64,000 bases of DNA from Pseudomonas sp. efr-133-TYG-5 (GCF_030209175.1 NZ_JARVSM010000001.1:1736001-1800000), one strand, 5' to 3'; shown: positions 25,624 through 34,450, numbered from the stretch's first letter. The notes: generated by a model not told the origin, from the letters alone. Made by a program: numbers and translations.

Positions 25624-27042
25624 TTATTTCGCCGCGCTCGCCGCGTGCAGCGCCTGCTGCGCACCGCGTTTGTGCTTGATCACGTAGCAGACCCACATGA
25701 ACACCACCCACACCGGTATCGCGTACACCGAGATCTGGATACCCGGGATCAGCAGCATCACGCCGAGGATGAACGCCACGAACGCCAGGCAGATGTAGTT
25801 GCCGTACGGGTACCACAGCGCCTTGAACAGCGGCGTCTGGCGGGTCTGGTTCATGTGCTGGCGGAATTTGAAGTGCGAGAAGCTGATCATCGCCCAGTTG
25901 ATCACCAGGGTCGCGACCACCAGCGACATCAGCAACTCCAGCGCCTGCTGCGGCATCAGGTAGTTGAGCAGCACGGCCACCAGCGTCACCGCTGCCGACG
26001 CGAGAATCGACCGCACCGGCACGCCGCGCTTGTCGATCTTCGCCAGCGCCTTCGGCGCGTCGCCCTGCTCGGCCATGCCCAGCAGCATGCGGCTGTTGCA
26101 GTAAGTGCCGCTGTTGTACACCGACAGCGCTGCCGTCAGTACCACGAAGTTGAGGATATGCGCGGCGGTGCTGCTGCCGAGCATCGAGAACACCTGCACG
26201 AACGGGCTGCCGCTGTAGGAGTCGCCGGAAGCGTTGAGGGTTTCCAGCAGGCTGTCCCACGGGGTCAGCGACAGCAGAATCACCAGCGCACCGATGTAGA
26301 AAATCAGGATGCGGTAGATCACCTGATTGATCGCTTTGGGGATCACGGTTTTCGGCTTGTCGGCTTCGGCAGCGGTGAAACCGAGCATTTCCAGGCCGCC
26401 GAAGGAAAACATGATGATCGCCATGGCCATCACCAGACCGCTGACGCCGTTGGGGAAGAACCCGCCGTGCGACCACAGGTTGCTGACCGAGGCCTGCGGA
26501 CCGCCATGGCCGCTGACCAGCAGGTAGCTGCCCAGGGCGATCATGCCGACGATGGCCACGACCTTGATGATCGCGAACCAGAACTCGGCTTCGCCGAAGA
26601 CCTTGACGTTGGCCAGGTTGATCGCATTGATCAGCACGAAGAAGGCGGCGGCGGTGACCCAGGTCGGGATGTCCGGCGCCCAGTAATGGATGTACTTGCC
26701 GACCGCGGTCAGCTCCGACATGCCTACCAGGATGTACAGGATCCAGCAGTTCCAGCCCGACAGGAAACCGGCGAAACCACCCCAGTACTTGTGCGCAAAA
26801 TGGCTGAAGGAACCGGCCACCGGCTCTTCGACGATCATTTCACCCAGCTGGCGCATGATCATGAAGGCGATGAAGCCGCAGATGGCGTAGCCGAGGATCA
26901 TCGACGGGCCGGCGGATTTCAGCACCCCGGCCGAGCCGAGGAACAATCCGGTACCGATCGCGCCACCGAGGGCGATCAGTTGAATATGGCGATTTTTCAG
27001 GCCGCGTTTCAGCTCGCCTGATTGCGAGTTTTGTCCACTCAT
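25624..27042 (-). CDS. aroP: Aromatic amino acid permease (APC family, AroP-like)
   Basis: The 472-residue protein has 12 membrane helices and the AAT-subfamily signature KRGLKNRHIQLIALGGAIGT plus GLFLGSA, with EMIVEEPVAGSFSHFA in helix 3. It imports aromatic amino acids by proton symport (family knowledge; PheP or ProY-like substrate ranges are possible). The ATG at 27042 is used because the longer frame would start at TTG. A functional link to the nearby phh genes is plausible. Confidence 0.85.
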   Translation of the reverse strand: MSGQNSQSGELKRGLKNRHIQLIALGGAIGTGLFLGSAGVLKSAGPSMILGYAICGFIAFMIMRQLGEMIVEEPVAGSFSHFAHKYWGGFAGFLSGWNCWILYILVGMSELTAVGKYIHYWAPDIPTWVTAAAFFVLINAINLANVKVFGEAEFWFAIIKVVAIVGMIALGSYLLVSGHGGPQASVSNLWSHGGFFPNGVSGLVMAMAIIMFSFGGLEMLGFTAAEADKPKTVIPKAINQVIYRILIFYIGALVILLSLTPWDSLLETLNASGDSYSGSPFVQVFSMLGSSTAAHILNFVVLTAALSVYNSGTYCNSRMLLGMAEQGDAPKALAKIDKRGVPVRSILASAAVTLVAVLLNYLMPQQALELLMSLVVATLVINWAMISFSHFKFRQHMNQTRQTPLFKALWYPYGNYICLAFVAFILGVMLLIPGIQISVYAIPVWVVFMWVCYVIKHKRGAQQALHAASAAK

Positions 27043-27330
27043 GAAAAAGGTCTCACGCAAGGTTTGATGATGTTCAGTAGACGTTGCTGCAAGGTTGCGA
27101 TTTCACAGCCCCGATCAAACCCCAGCGCAGGCACCAGGAGTTCAGCTTTTTTACAACGGTCATGCGTCACCTGTTTGTTTTTATCTGTGACGAAATCGAA
27201 CCCGACACGCTCGTGACGCGACGGAGTGAACAAGGCGGATAGCCTTGAGGTTTGCGCGATTACGCAGAGGGTCACAGTTAAAACGCGGCGCATTGTACAC
27301 CGCTAACCCCCTGCTGCCAGACTCGCCAGA
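27043..27330. promoter_or_regulatory. Upstream region of the aromatic permease
   Basis: These 288 bases hold the aroP promoter. I see no convincing PhhR box by eye and no clear -35/-10 pair. A possible -10-like GTACAATG is present on the minus strand near 27290. No gene is supported on either strand in this part. Confidence 0.35.
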
Positions 27331-27477
27331 TCAGCGCGTCGGTTGCCGGGATTGCGTGTGTCCGCCTCGGGAAGCCCGGGCGGCTGCAAAAATTGATTCA
27401 GGCCTTTGCAGGCCATCGGCGAGGACGAGGGGAAATCCGTCCGTCGAAGGGAAGAGAAATCGGATTACGGCGTTCAT
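27331..27477 (-). CDS. Possible small ORF / leader peptide (48 residues)
   Basis: On the minus strand, AAGGAGGCGCA directly precedes an ATG. This near-perfect ribosome site opens a 48-codon frame that begins MNAVIRFLFPSTDGFPLVLA and ends SRQPTR. The residues look partly hydrophobic at first, then Arg/Ser-rich, and I do not recognise it. It lies in the leader of aroP (stop about 290 bases before its ATG) and could be a leader peptide or an independent small protein. The main support is the ribosome site. Confidence 0.35.
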   Translation of the reverse strand: MNAVIRFLFPSTDGFPLVLADGLQRPESIFAAARASRGGHTQSRQPTR

Positions 27478-27934
27478 TGCGCCTCCTTCTTGTTATGCAC
27501 CTGTGCACGACAGGCATGGGCCGCATCTCACTCTTCCCGCGCCCTTGAAACAAGCACGCCAGAGCGCTGCGCAAGCCCACGCCGGGCGGGCTTCGGCAGG
27601 TTTTTCTTACAGCGCTGGAAACCGTGCGGATTCACGGCTCGCTCCCGGCTTTTTCGTAAACATTTACTGACACGGCGTAACGTAAAGTTTCCATTTCAGA
27701 GCTGTCCGTAGGACGTCTGCAAATTGACGGTAGAAAGCTAGCTATCGACTCGAACGGTTTAGTTTTTTGTTTTCAAATAAGAAAATTCCCGCGGAAAAAC
27801 GGAATAAAAAGTTTATTTAAATTTTAAATAAATAATTTTTTGCATTACAAAAAACCCTGAACTAGGTTCTTCACGTCTTGCCGGCCAACTCGACCGGCCA
27901 GTCATAACCGTGAACGTCATCTAGGAGATCGACC
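27478..27934 (+). promoter_or_regulatory. AT-rich regulatory region of the small-peptide operon
   Basis: The bases 27741-27856 are dominated by A and T runs (TTTATTTAAATTTTAAATAA and similar), strikingly unlike the GC-rich surroundings. Several -10-like TATTTAAAT/TAAATAAT stretches occur. A GC-rich inverted repeat (GCCGG...CCGGC) follows at 27880-27898, then the ribosome site TAGGAGATCGACC. AT-rich islands like this often mark strongly expressed or H-NS/MvaT-silenced promoters. The 27478-27740 part shows nothing I can name. Confidence 0.5.
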
Positions 27935-28072
27935 ATGCAAGCACTGGAAAAAGACCTGGACACCGAGCTGCAACTGGACGAATGGTTTGAAGCACCGACC
28001 CACGACGCCGCTGTGGAAATGATGCAGGCCGATGCGGTCGTACCGTTCGGCACGGCGATGTGGCCTCTGTAA
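27935..28072 (+). CDS. Small acidic peptide, possible RiPP precursor (45 residues)
   Basis: The ATG follows TAGGAGATCGACC, an excellent ribosome site. The peptide starts MQALEKDLDTELQLDEWFEA, is strongly acidic in its first two thirds, and ends in a hydrophobic tail (VVPFGTAMWPL). There is no cysteine, signal peptide or membrane helix. An acidic leader plus a distinct short C-terminal core, a hairpin right after the stop and an enzyme gene 71 bases downstream is the arrangement of RiPP precursors. I do not recognise a named precursor family. It might instead be a small regulatory protein. Confidence 0.7.
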   Translation: MQALEKDLDTELQLDEWFEAPTHDAAVEMMQADAVVPFGTAMWPL

Positions 28073-28082
28073 GACGCCTCCG

Positions 28083-28113
28083 GGCAGGCACGATCCGGCC
28101 GGTCGTGCCTGCC
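28083..28113 (+). terminator. Hairpin between peptide gene and M29-like gene (partial terminator)
   Basis: A perfect 11-bp stem (GGCAGGCACGA with TCGTGCCTGCC) and 9-base loop are followed by GCTTTTC. A short T tract suggests partial termination, which would give more peptide mRNA than enzyme mRNA. Confidence 0.65.
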
Positions 28114-28143
28114 GCTTTTCACTCGGTCTGTCAGGGAGGACTC

Positions 28144-29109
28144 ATGGATAAGCCACGCGCTATCTCGCATTTCCTTTACTACCTCGAACATCACCCCGCC
28201 TTGGCCGGTCTCGATTCGGCGAAGGTGTTGCTCGGCCACACTGCCGACTACGAGGCACTGACCGGCGCAATCGCCGAGCAGGCCGGCGACCATCCCCGCT
28301 TTCGCTTCAGTGCCCGGCGCCTGGACCTGGAATCCACCGCCGCGCTGGCCACGGCAATTGCCGACAGCGATCTGTACATTTTCTTCTACGATTCCTCCAC
28401 CCTCGCCAACCCGCGCCCGGATGGCCCGGAGTTTGTCCGCGCCCTGCAAGGCGTGATGGCGGAAAACTGGAAGAAGTCGCTGCTGTTCAAGGACTACGGC
28501 GACTATTTCTACGACACTTTCAGCATCACCCCGCAGCGAATTGCCGGGCTCAACAGCCATCTGATCCAGCGCATGTCCCAGGCCACCACCTTGAGCTTCA
28601 CCGATGAGCACGGCTCGCGCTTCGAGGCTCCGCTGAGCAGCATCAAGAAGTGGACCGACATCAACGGTGTCGGCAACTTCGACCTGGCACCCGGGGAAAT
28701 CGCCACCCACAGCGAGGCGATCAACGGCCACGTGAAGTTCAAGGGCACGTTCCTCAGCACCATTCCGTTCGCGCGCAAGTACGGTGTGCTGCAGTCGCCG
28801 CTGGAACTGTGGATCGAGAATTCGACCATCAGCCGCATCGCCACCGACGTACCGGGACTGGAGCACGACTTCAACAAATACCTCGACGCCAACCCGTCGA
28901 ACCGGCGGATCGAGGAACTGGGCATCGGCACCAACGAAGGGGTGAAGGATCTGTATGCGCGCAATGCCGGGTTCGAGGAGCGCCATTGTGGCCTGCACCT
29001 GGGACTGGGCGGCGGCGCCAAGGGCAGCCATCACCTGGACCTGATCTTCTCTGGCGGCGTATTGGCGCTGGATGACAAGCCGGTGTTTGATGGGCGGTTT
29101 GTCTTTTAA
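28144..29109 (+). CDS. M29-family aminopeptidase-like metalloenzyme
   Basis: The 321-residue cytosolic protein starts at an ATG behind CAGGGAGGACTC. The C-terminal third matches the M29 (aminopeptidase T/AmpS, also NicX) pattern: RIEELGIGTNEGVKDLY with Glu257/258, FEERHCGLHLGLGGG with Glu278/279 and His281/285, and SHHLDL giving the His297-x-Asp299 metal pair. The N-terminal part (about 1-180) is less recognisable. It is shorter than true M29 enzymes (about 400), so it may have a specialised role. Its pairing with the 45-residue peptide suggests it trims or modifies that peptide (inference). A stand-alone peptidase or a NicX-like dioxygenase is possible. Confidence 0.7.
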   Translation: MDKPRAISHFLYYLEHHPALAGLDSAKVLLGHTADYEALTGAIAEQAGDHPRFRFSARRLDLESTAALATAIADSDLYIFFYDSSTLANPRPDGPEFVRALQGVMAENWKKSLLFKDYGDYFYDTFSITPQRIAGLNSHLIQRMSQATTLSFTDEHGSRFEAPLSSIKKWTDINGVGNFDLAPGEIATHSEAINGHVKFKGTFLSTIPFARKYGVLQSPLELWIENSTISRIATDVPGLEHDFNKYLDANPSNRRIEELGIGTNEGVKDLYARNAGFEERHCGLHLGLGGGAKGSHHLDLIFSGGVLALDDKPVFDGRFVF

Positions 29110-29133
29110 GCTGAAATGGATGGTGCAGCCTCT

Positions 29134-29220
29134 GGCCCCTTCGCGGGCAAGCCCGCTCCCACATTGGCGCTGTGTGGAACCTAACCCCCCTGTGGGAGCG
29201 GGCTTGCCCGCGAAGAGGCC
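29134..29220. repeat. REP inverted pair
   Basis: GGCCCCTTCGCGGGCAAGCC, continuing CGCTCCCACA, on the left is matched by the reverse complement at 29191-29220 (TGTGGGAGCGGGCTTGCCCG). It lies just after the M29-like gene and is the same family as the other REP pairs but the GCCCGCG variant. Confidence 0.9.
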
Positions 29221-29251
29221 GAATCAGGCAACACCTCCCTTTCGCCAGACG

Positions 29252-29287
29252 AAAAAAAACGCCAACCCTGCGGTTGGCGTTTTTTTG
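29252..29287. terminator. Bidirectional Rho-independent terminator
   Basis: The stem ACGCCAACC / GGTTGGCGT with loop CTGC is flanked by an A run on the left and a T run on the right. It can end transcription of the M29-like gene on the plus strand and of rluB on the minus strand. Confidence 0.9.
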
Positions 29288-29329
29288 CTCTAGCTTGAAG
29301 CTCGCAGCTCAAAGCTCACAGCTGCCTTC

Positions 29330-30559
29330 TTACTCCGGCTTCTTGCGCCCGAAACCCGGACGCTGGCCGGAGCCGGCCGGCGCGCCACGGCGCTTGCCCG
29401 ACGGCTGGTCGCCGTCGACCAGTTTGATCCCCGGACGCTTCGGCGCCGGTTTGGCCGGACGCTTGCCGGTATCGGCAGGACGATCCGCCACCGGCGTACC
29501 GCGACCGGCAGGAGCACCACGCCCTTCGCCACGCTCGGTACGGCCATTGGCCGGACGCGGTGCGCGCTCGCCATCGGCACGCCCGGCCGGCTTGCGGCCT
29601 GGGCGCTCGCCTTCGATCTGCGGCTCGCGCACCGGACGTGCGCCGGCCGCTGCCGGCGCCGCGTTGGCCGGACGCAAGGTGCGCACGCGCTCGGTGCGGG
29701 CCATCGGCCGCGACGACTTGCGCTGCATGCGGTCGAGCTTGTCCTTGCTCTTGGCGTTCAGCTGCGGCATCGCCACCGGGGTCAGGCCGACCTCGGCGCT
29801 CAGCACGTCGACTTCGTACTGGCTCATTTCGCGCCAGCGGCCCATCGGCAGATCGGAGTTGAGGAACACCGGACCGAAACGCACGCGCTTCAGGCGGCTG
29901 ACCACCAGACCCTGGGATTCCCACAGGCGCCGCACTTCACGGTTACGGCCTTCCATCACCACGCAGTGATACCAGTGGTTGAAACCTTCGCCGCCCGGCG
30001 CCTGCTGGATGTCGGTGAAACGTGCCGGGCCGTCTTCGAGCACCACGCCCGCCTTCAGGCGTTCAATCATCTCGTCGTCGACTTCGCCGCGGACACGCAC
30101 CGCGTACTCACGGTCCATCTCGTAGGACGGGTGCATCAAGCGGTTGGCCAGCTCACCGTCAGTGGTGAACATCAGCAGGCCGGTGGTGTTGATGTCGAGG
30201 CGACCGATGTTGATCCAGCGCCCTTCTTTCGGACGCGGCAGCTTGTCGAACACGGTCGGACGGCCTTCCGGGTCGTCGCGGGTGCAGATTTCGCCATCGG
30301 GCTTGTTGTACATGATGACGCGGCGGACCGACTCGGCAGCCTCTTCGCGTTTGATGACCTTGCCATCGATGGTGATGGCGTCGTGCATGTCGACACGCAG
30401 GCCGAGGGTGGCGTCTTTGCCATTGACCTTGATCCGGCCCTGGCTGATCCACGCTTCGACATCACGGCGCGAACCGACGCCGATACGGGCGAGGACTTTC
30501 TGCAGTTTTTCGCCTGCTGGGCCGATTGGCTGGTCGTCTTGCTGGTCTTTGATACTCAT
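29330..30559 (-). CDS. rluB: 23S rRNA pseudouridine(2605) synthase
   Basis: The 409-residue protein has an S4 domain (KLQKVLARIGVGSRRDVEAW), the RsuA-family catalytic segment GRLDINTTGLLMFT and EGRNREVRRLWESQGL. From about residue 290 it carries a long Arg/Pro/Gly/Ala-rich tail, probably disordered and RNA-binding, common in Pseudomonas RluB. The ATG at 30559 has the ribosome site GGGAGGTG. The frame could extend to 30676, but without a site. It is the last gene of the rnm-yciO-scpA-scpB cluster. Confidence 0.93.
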   Translation of the reverse strand: MSIKDQQDDQPIGPAGEKLQKVLARIGVGSRRDVEAWISQGRIKVNGKDATLGLRVDMHDAITIDGKVIKREEAAESVRRVIMYNKPDGEICTRDDPEGRPTVFDKLPRPKEGRWINIGRLDINTTGLLMFTTDGELANRLMHPSYEMDREYAVRVRGEVDDEMIERLKAGVVLEDGPARFTDIQQAPGGEGFNHWYHCVVMEGRNREVRRLWESQGLVVSRLKRVRFGPVFLNSDLPMGRWREMSQYEVDVLSAEVGLTPVAMPQLNAKSKDKLDRMQRKSSRPMARTERVRTLRPANAAPAAAGARPVREPQIEGERPGRKPAGRADGERAPRPANGRTERGEGRGAPAGRGTPVADRPADTGKRPAKPAPKRPGIKLVDGDQPSGKRRGAPAGSGQRPGFGRKKPE

Positions 30560-30701
30560 CTGGGCACCTCCCGGTGTGGTCTGTTCAGGCAGCGCCTGAA
30601 GCATTGAAAACAGGTATTCGGGCGAAGGGATCGCCGAAGGGTCGCGAATCATACGCGGATGTACGCGTTCGCGCATCAGAGACTAGCTGATCGATCGGCA
30701 G

Positions 30702-30893
30702 TTATTTCTTTTTCCGCCGACCGGTGGCGCCGAGCTTGATCAGGCGCAGGGCGGCTTCGGCGAGCACCGTGCGCTTGTCGTCCTTGTCGAGTTTCTTCCA
30801 GGCGCGAATCTCGCGCTTGCTGCGCCCGCAGCCCTGGCAGATGTCGTCGCTGAACTTGCAGACGCTGATGCACGGGTCTTTGGTGGAGCTCAT
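30702..30893 (-). CDS. DUF1289 family cysteine-rich small protein
   Basis: The 63-residue protein has the motif PCISVCKFSDDICQGCGRSK, with four cysteines, and a basic C-terminus (GRRKKK). This is the DUF1289 pattern, thought to bind metal or an Fe-S centre; function unknown. The ATG is preceded by GGGAGACAACT. A REP pair sits upstream, between it and scpB. Confidence 0.85.
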   Translation of the reverse strand: MSSTKDPCISVCKFSDDICQGCGRSKREIRAWKKLDKDDKRTVLAEAALRLIKLGATGRRKKK

Positions 30894-30921
30894 AGTTGTC
30901 TCCCGGCTTGTACATAGATCC

Positions 30922-31013
30922 AATGTGGGAGCGGGCTTGCTCGCGAATGCAGTGTGTCAGGCAATACATGAATATCTGACACACCGCATTCGCGAGCAAG
31001 CCCGCTCCCACAG
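30922..31013. repeat. REP inverted pair
   Basis: AATGTGGGAGCGGGCTTGCT on the left and its reverse complement ending CGCTCCCACAG on the right are separated by about 35 bases. It is inserted between scpB and the DUF1289 gene. Confidence 0.9.
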
Positions 31014-31042
31014 GGGGTTGACCAGTGATCTTGAAAACCGTG

Positions 31043-32023
31043 TCAGTCGTCGAACTCGCGACGTTCGGCCTCGATCGCCTCGGCCAGGGCGCGAGCCTCG
31101 GCTTCTTCTTCGCTCAGCTCAGGCTCTGGCGCCGATTGTTCAAGGGCAGCGACGGCGGCCAGGAGTTTTTCCCGCGCTTGTGCAACGCCAAGGATGTCTT
31201 CTTCCGGTTCGGCTTCAGGCTCGGCCTCGAGTTCAACTGCAATCGCCGGCTCGACCTGCTCGACCGTCTCGGCTTCAGGTTCAGTTGTCGGCGCTGCGCC
31301 GTCCACCGCATCGCGCAACAGATCATCGAAGTCGGTCTTGATCCCCTCCTCCATGCTGTCGAGCTCCAGCAGCAGGCTGTGGAAACTGGTTTCTTCCTTG
31401 GGCTCCTCCGCCTCGGCGCTGGCGTCGGCCAGCTCCTGCAAGCCCGGCGGCACCGGGGCATCGTCGAAGTCGAGCACCGGTTCGGCTTCCATCTCGCGCA
31501 GCTCGGCGAGTGGCGGCAGATCGTCGAGGTTCTTCAGGTTGAAGTGATCGAGAAACGCCTTGGTGGTGGCGAACATCGCCGGTTTGCCGGGCACGTCGCG
31601 GTAGCCGACGATGCGGATCCACTCGCGCTCGATCAAGGTCTTGACGATGTTGCTGTTGACCGCCACGCCACGCACGTCCTCGATCTCGCCACGGGTGATC
31701 GGCTGGCGATAGGCGATCAGCGCCATGGTTTCCAGCAGCGCCCGCGAATAACGCTGCGGGCGCTCTTCCCACAGACGGCCGACCCACGGCGAAAACTTCT
31801 CGCGGATCTGCAGGCGATAGCCGGAGGCGACCTCCTTGAGCTCGAACGCGCGGCCCTCGCAGGACTTGCCCAGCAGGGTCAGGGCTTTCTTGAAGACCGG
31901 CGGCTCCGGGCGCTCGCCTTCCTCGAACAGTTCATAGAGGCGTTCGAGCGATTGCGGCTTTCCCGAGGCCAACAGGAAGGCTTCAAGCAGGGGGGCCAGC
32001 TCGCGGGGTTCAGTCAGGTTCAT
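31043..32023 (-). CDS. scpB: Segregation and condensation protein B
   Basis: The 326-residue protein has two winged-helix domains in residues 1-180 (APLLEAFLLASGKPQSLERL, ETMALIAYRQPITRGEIEDV, GYRDVPGKPAMFATTKAFLD). A long acidic tail from about 190 to 326 (EAEPEAEPEED) explains the length over the usual 180-200. It binds ScpA and Smc to form the condensin complex. It follows scpA by 11 bases. Confidence 0.94.
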   Translation of the reverse strand: MNLTEPRELAPLLEAFLLASGKPQSLERLYELFEEGERPEPPVFKKALTLLGKSCEGRAFELKEVASGYRLQIREKFSPWVGRLWEERPQRYSRALLETMALIAYRQPITRGEIEDVRGVAVNSNIVKTLIEREWIRIVGYRDVPGKPAMFATTKAFLDHFNLKNLDDLPPLAELREMEAEPVLDFDDAPVPPGLQELADASAEAEEPKEETSFHSLLLELDSMEEGIKTDFDDLLRDAVDGAAPTTEPEAETVEQVEPAIAVELEAEPEAEPEEDILGVAQAREKLLAAVAALEQSAPEPELSEEEAEARALAEAIEAERREFDD

Positions 32024-32034
32024 GTTTCGACTCG

Positions 32035-32856
32035 TTATTCGGCTCGGGCTCGCACGTGGATCGCGGCGAACGGCTCATTCTGCACCAGCTCGACCAAGGA
32101 TTCCTTGACCAGTTCAAGGATCGCCATAAAGGTCACCACCACGCCGAGCCGGCCTTCCTCGACGGTAAACAGCTCGACGAACGGCACGAAGCCGCCGCCC
32201 TTGAGGCGTTCCAGCACATCGCTCATGCGCTCGCGAGTGGACAGTGCCTCACGGCTGACCTGGTGGCTTTCAAACATGTCGCCACGGCGCAGCACCTCGG
32301 CCATGGACATCAGGATTTCTTCCAGCGCGACATCCGGCAGCAGCTTGCGCGCCCGCGCTTCCGGGGCGTCGAGCTTGGGCACCACCACGTCGCGCCCCAC
32401 CCGGCTGAGGCCATCGATGCCTTCGGCGGCGGCCTTGAAGCGCTCGTATTCCTGCAAGCGGCGGATCAGCTCGGCGCGCGGGTCGTCTTCTTCGTCCTCG
32501 ACGGTTTCCGCACGTGGCAACAGCATGCGCGACTTGATCTCGGCCAGCATCGCGGCCATCACCAGGTACTCGGCGGCCAGCTCCAGGCGCACCGACTGCA
32601 TCAACTCGACATAGCCCATGTACTGACGGGTGATTTCCGCCACCGGGATGTCGAGGATGTTGATGTTCTGTTTGCGTATCAGGTACAGCAGCAGGTCGAG
32701 CGGGCCTTCGAAGGCTTCGAGAAAGACTTCCAGCGCATCCGGCGGAATGTACAGGTCCAGCGGCATTTCCATGACCGCCTGGCCATAGACCATGGCAAAC
32801 GGCAGTTCCTGCTGGGCGCCGGCCTGGGGATCGACCACGGTTTCCACTGCGGACAT
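32035..32856 (-). CDS. scpA: Segregation and condensation protein A (kleisin)
   Basis: The 273-residue kleisin has the N-terminal Smc-binding motif AFEGPLDLLLYLIRKQNINI and LDIPVAEITRQYM, and a C-terminal winged helix (RLGVVVTFMAILELVKESLV). It links Smc heads with ScpB in chromosome condensation. Its ATG is directly adjacent to the yciO-like stop codon (no gap), so translation is coupled. Confidence 0.95.
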   Translation of the reverse strand: MSAVETVVDPQAGAQQELPFAMVYGQAVMEMPLDLYIPPDALEVFLEAFEGPLDLLLYLIRKQNINILDIPVAEITRQYMGYVELMQSVRLELAAEYLVMAAMLAEIKSRMLLPRAETVEDEEDDPRAELIRRLQEYERFKAAAEGIDGLSRVGRDVVVPKLDAPEARARKLLPDVALEEILMSMAEVLRRGDMFESHQVSREALSTRERMSDVLERLKGGGFVPFVELFTVEEGRLGVVVTFMAILELVKESLVELVQNEPFAAIHVRARAE

Positions 32857-33486
32857 TCAGGCCTCGACCATGAACGGCGCCGGGTCACCGCAACCGACGC
32901 GAACCACTTCCGGATCGTCGCCGGTCAGGTCGATCACGGTGGATGCCTTGATCCCGCCGAAACCGCCGTCGATGATCAGGTCGACCTGATGCTCGAGCAA
33001 CTGGCGCATCTCGTACGGATCGCTCAGCGGGTCTTCATCGCCAGGCATGATCAGGGTCACGCTCATCAACGGCTCGCCGAGTTCGGCCAACAGCGCCAAA
33101 GCGATCGGATGACTGGGCACACGCAGGCCGATCGTGCGTTTCTTCGGATGCAACAGCAGCCGCGGCACTTCGCGGGTGGCGTTGAGAATGAAGGTGTACG
33201 GGCCGGGCAAGTGGGCCTTGAGGATGCGGAACGTGCCGGTATCGATCTTGGCGAACAGGCCCAGTTGCGACAGATCGCTGCAGATCAACGCGAAGTTGTG
33301 CTTTTCATCGAGCTGACGCAGGCGCCGAACGCGCTCCACGGCATTCTTGTCGCCCATTTGGCAACCGATCGCGTAGGAAGAGTCTGTGGGATAAATCACC
33401 ACCCCGCCCTTGCGGATGATCTCGACTGCCTGTTTGATCAGGCGCGCTTGCGGGTTTTCCGGATGGATCTGGAAAAATTGACTCAC
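32857..33486 (-). CDS. yciO: YciO/Sua5/YrdC-family (threonylcarbamoyl-AMP synthase-like) protein
   Basis: The 209-residue protein has the YrdC fold: [31 protein letters not shown] and [13 protein letters not shown]. The start is GTG at 33486 ([20 protein letters not shown]), with AGGTAGAG before it. This matches YciO homologues. A longer frame to the ATG at 33525 would overlap rnm without a ribosome site. It belongs to the YciO branch. It may contribute to t6A tRNA synthesis or be a paralogue of the main TsaC. Confidence 0.85.
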   Translation of the reverse strand: MSQFFQIHPENPQARLIKQAVEIIRKGGVVIYPTDSSYAIGCQMGDKNAVERVRRLRQLDEKHNFALICSDLSQLGLFAKIDTGTFRILKAHLPGPYTFILNATREVPRLLLHPKKRTIGLRVPSHPIALALLAELGEPLMSVTLIMPGDEDPLSDPYEMRQLLEHQVDLIIDGGFGGIKASTVIDLTGDDPEVVRVGCGDPAPFMVEA

Positions 33487-33499
33487 ATTCTCTACCTGT

Positions 33500-34363
33500 T
33501 CAGACGGCGGCAATAACTGTGTCATGTTTGAACCGGCACCACAGGGGCGGCAGGTCCTCAGGGAGCGGCCGGTAGTGGCCGATCTCCGACCAGCCACCTG
33601 GGCCATGAAAATCACTGCCGGCAGTCACCAGCAGACCGAACTCACGGGCAAGGATCGCCAGGCTGCCCACCTGTTCCGCGGGCTGGTGGCCGTTGACCAC
33701 TTCAATCGCATGCCCGCCCGCTTGAATATAGTCGGCAATCAGCTTTCGGCGCTTGCTGCGAGTGAAATCATAGTGCCACGGGTGCGCCAGGCTGACCCAC
33801 GCCCCGGCGGCGCGCAGCGTGCCGACGGTGTCTTCCAGGGTCGGCCAGTGCTGCTTGACGTCACCGAGCTTGCCGGCGCCGAGCCATTTGCGGAAAGCCT
33901 CGGCGCGATCCTTGACAAAACCTTCACGCACCATCCAGTCGGCAAAGTGCGGACGGGCCGGCGCGTTGCCGCTGTCGCCCAGTTCCTGCTGGATCTGCCG
34001 CGCGCCTTCGAGTGCGCCCGGCATGCCCTTGAGGGCGAGCTTGCGGCTTATTTCTTCCGACCGCAGCCAGCGGCCATCGTGCAGTCTGGCGATGGCATCG
34101 ACCAACGGCACGGCGTTGACGTCGAAGCCATAGCCCAGCACATGAATGGTCGCGCCGCCCCAGGTGCAGGACAGTTCGACGCCGTTGACCAGTTGCATGC
34201 CCAGGGCCTCGGCGGCGCTGCGCGCTTCGGCGAGGCCTTCGAGGGTGTCGTGATCGGTCAACGCCAGGACTCGCACGCCGTTTTCGAACGCACGCGCAAC
34301 CAGAACCGCAGGCGCCAGGGCGCCGTCGGAGGCCGTGCTGTGGCAGTGCAAATCAACATTCAC
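33500..34363 (-). CDS. rnm: PHP-domain phosphoesterase, 5'-3' exoribonuclease (RNase AM/TrpH-like)
   Basis: The 287-residue protein has the PHP metal motifs: [38 protein letters not shown] and [11 protein letters not shown]. These make the trinuclear metal site. E. coli YciV (Rnm) is the closest named relative, a 5'-3' exonuclease that matures rRNA 5' ends. It is the first gene of the minus-strand cluster rnm-yciO-scpA-scpB. It is divergent from yciB. Confidence 0.88.
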   Translation of the reverse strand: MNVDLHCHSTASDGALAPAVLVARAFENGVRVLALTDHDTLEGLAEARSAAEALGMQLVNGVELSCTWGGATIHVLGYGFDVNAVPLVDAIARLHDGRWLRSEEISRKLALKGMPGALEGARQIQQELGDSGNAPARPHFADWMVREGFVKDRAEAFRKWLGAGKLGDVKQHWPTLEDTVGTLRAAGAWVSLAHPWHYDFTRSKRRKLIADYIQAGGHAIEVVNGHQPAEQVGSLAILAREFGLLVTAGSDFHGPGGWSEIGHYRPLPEDLPPLWCRFKHDTVIAAV

Positions 34364-34450
34364 GGGGATGTGTTACCTCAAATCAGCTGGCGCTATCGCG
34401 CGCCCATATGTTTGTTATTATGCCGCCACATCCAGCTTCTGGCTCTCACT

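Noticed and set aside
25603..27021. 472-codon plus-strand frame
   Set aside because: It is antisense to the aromatic permease and rich in His, Arg and Gln. No motif.
27245..27670. Plus-strand frames in the intergenic region (27245-27670 and 27406-27711)
   Set aside because: No ribosome site, Arg/Pro/Ser-rich composition, and no recognisable similarity. Only the minus-strand 48-codon ORF in this region has a good ribosome site.
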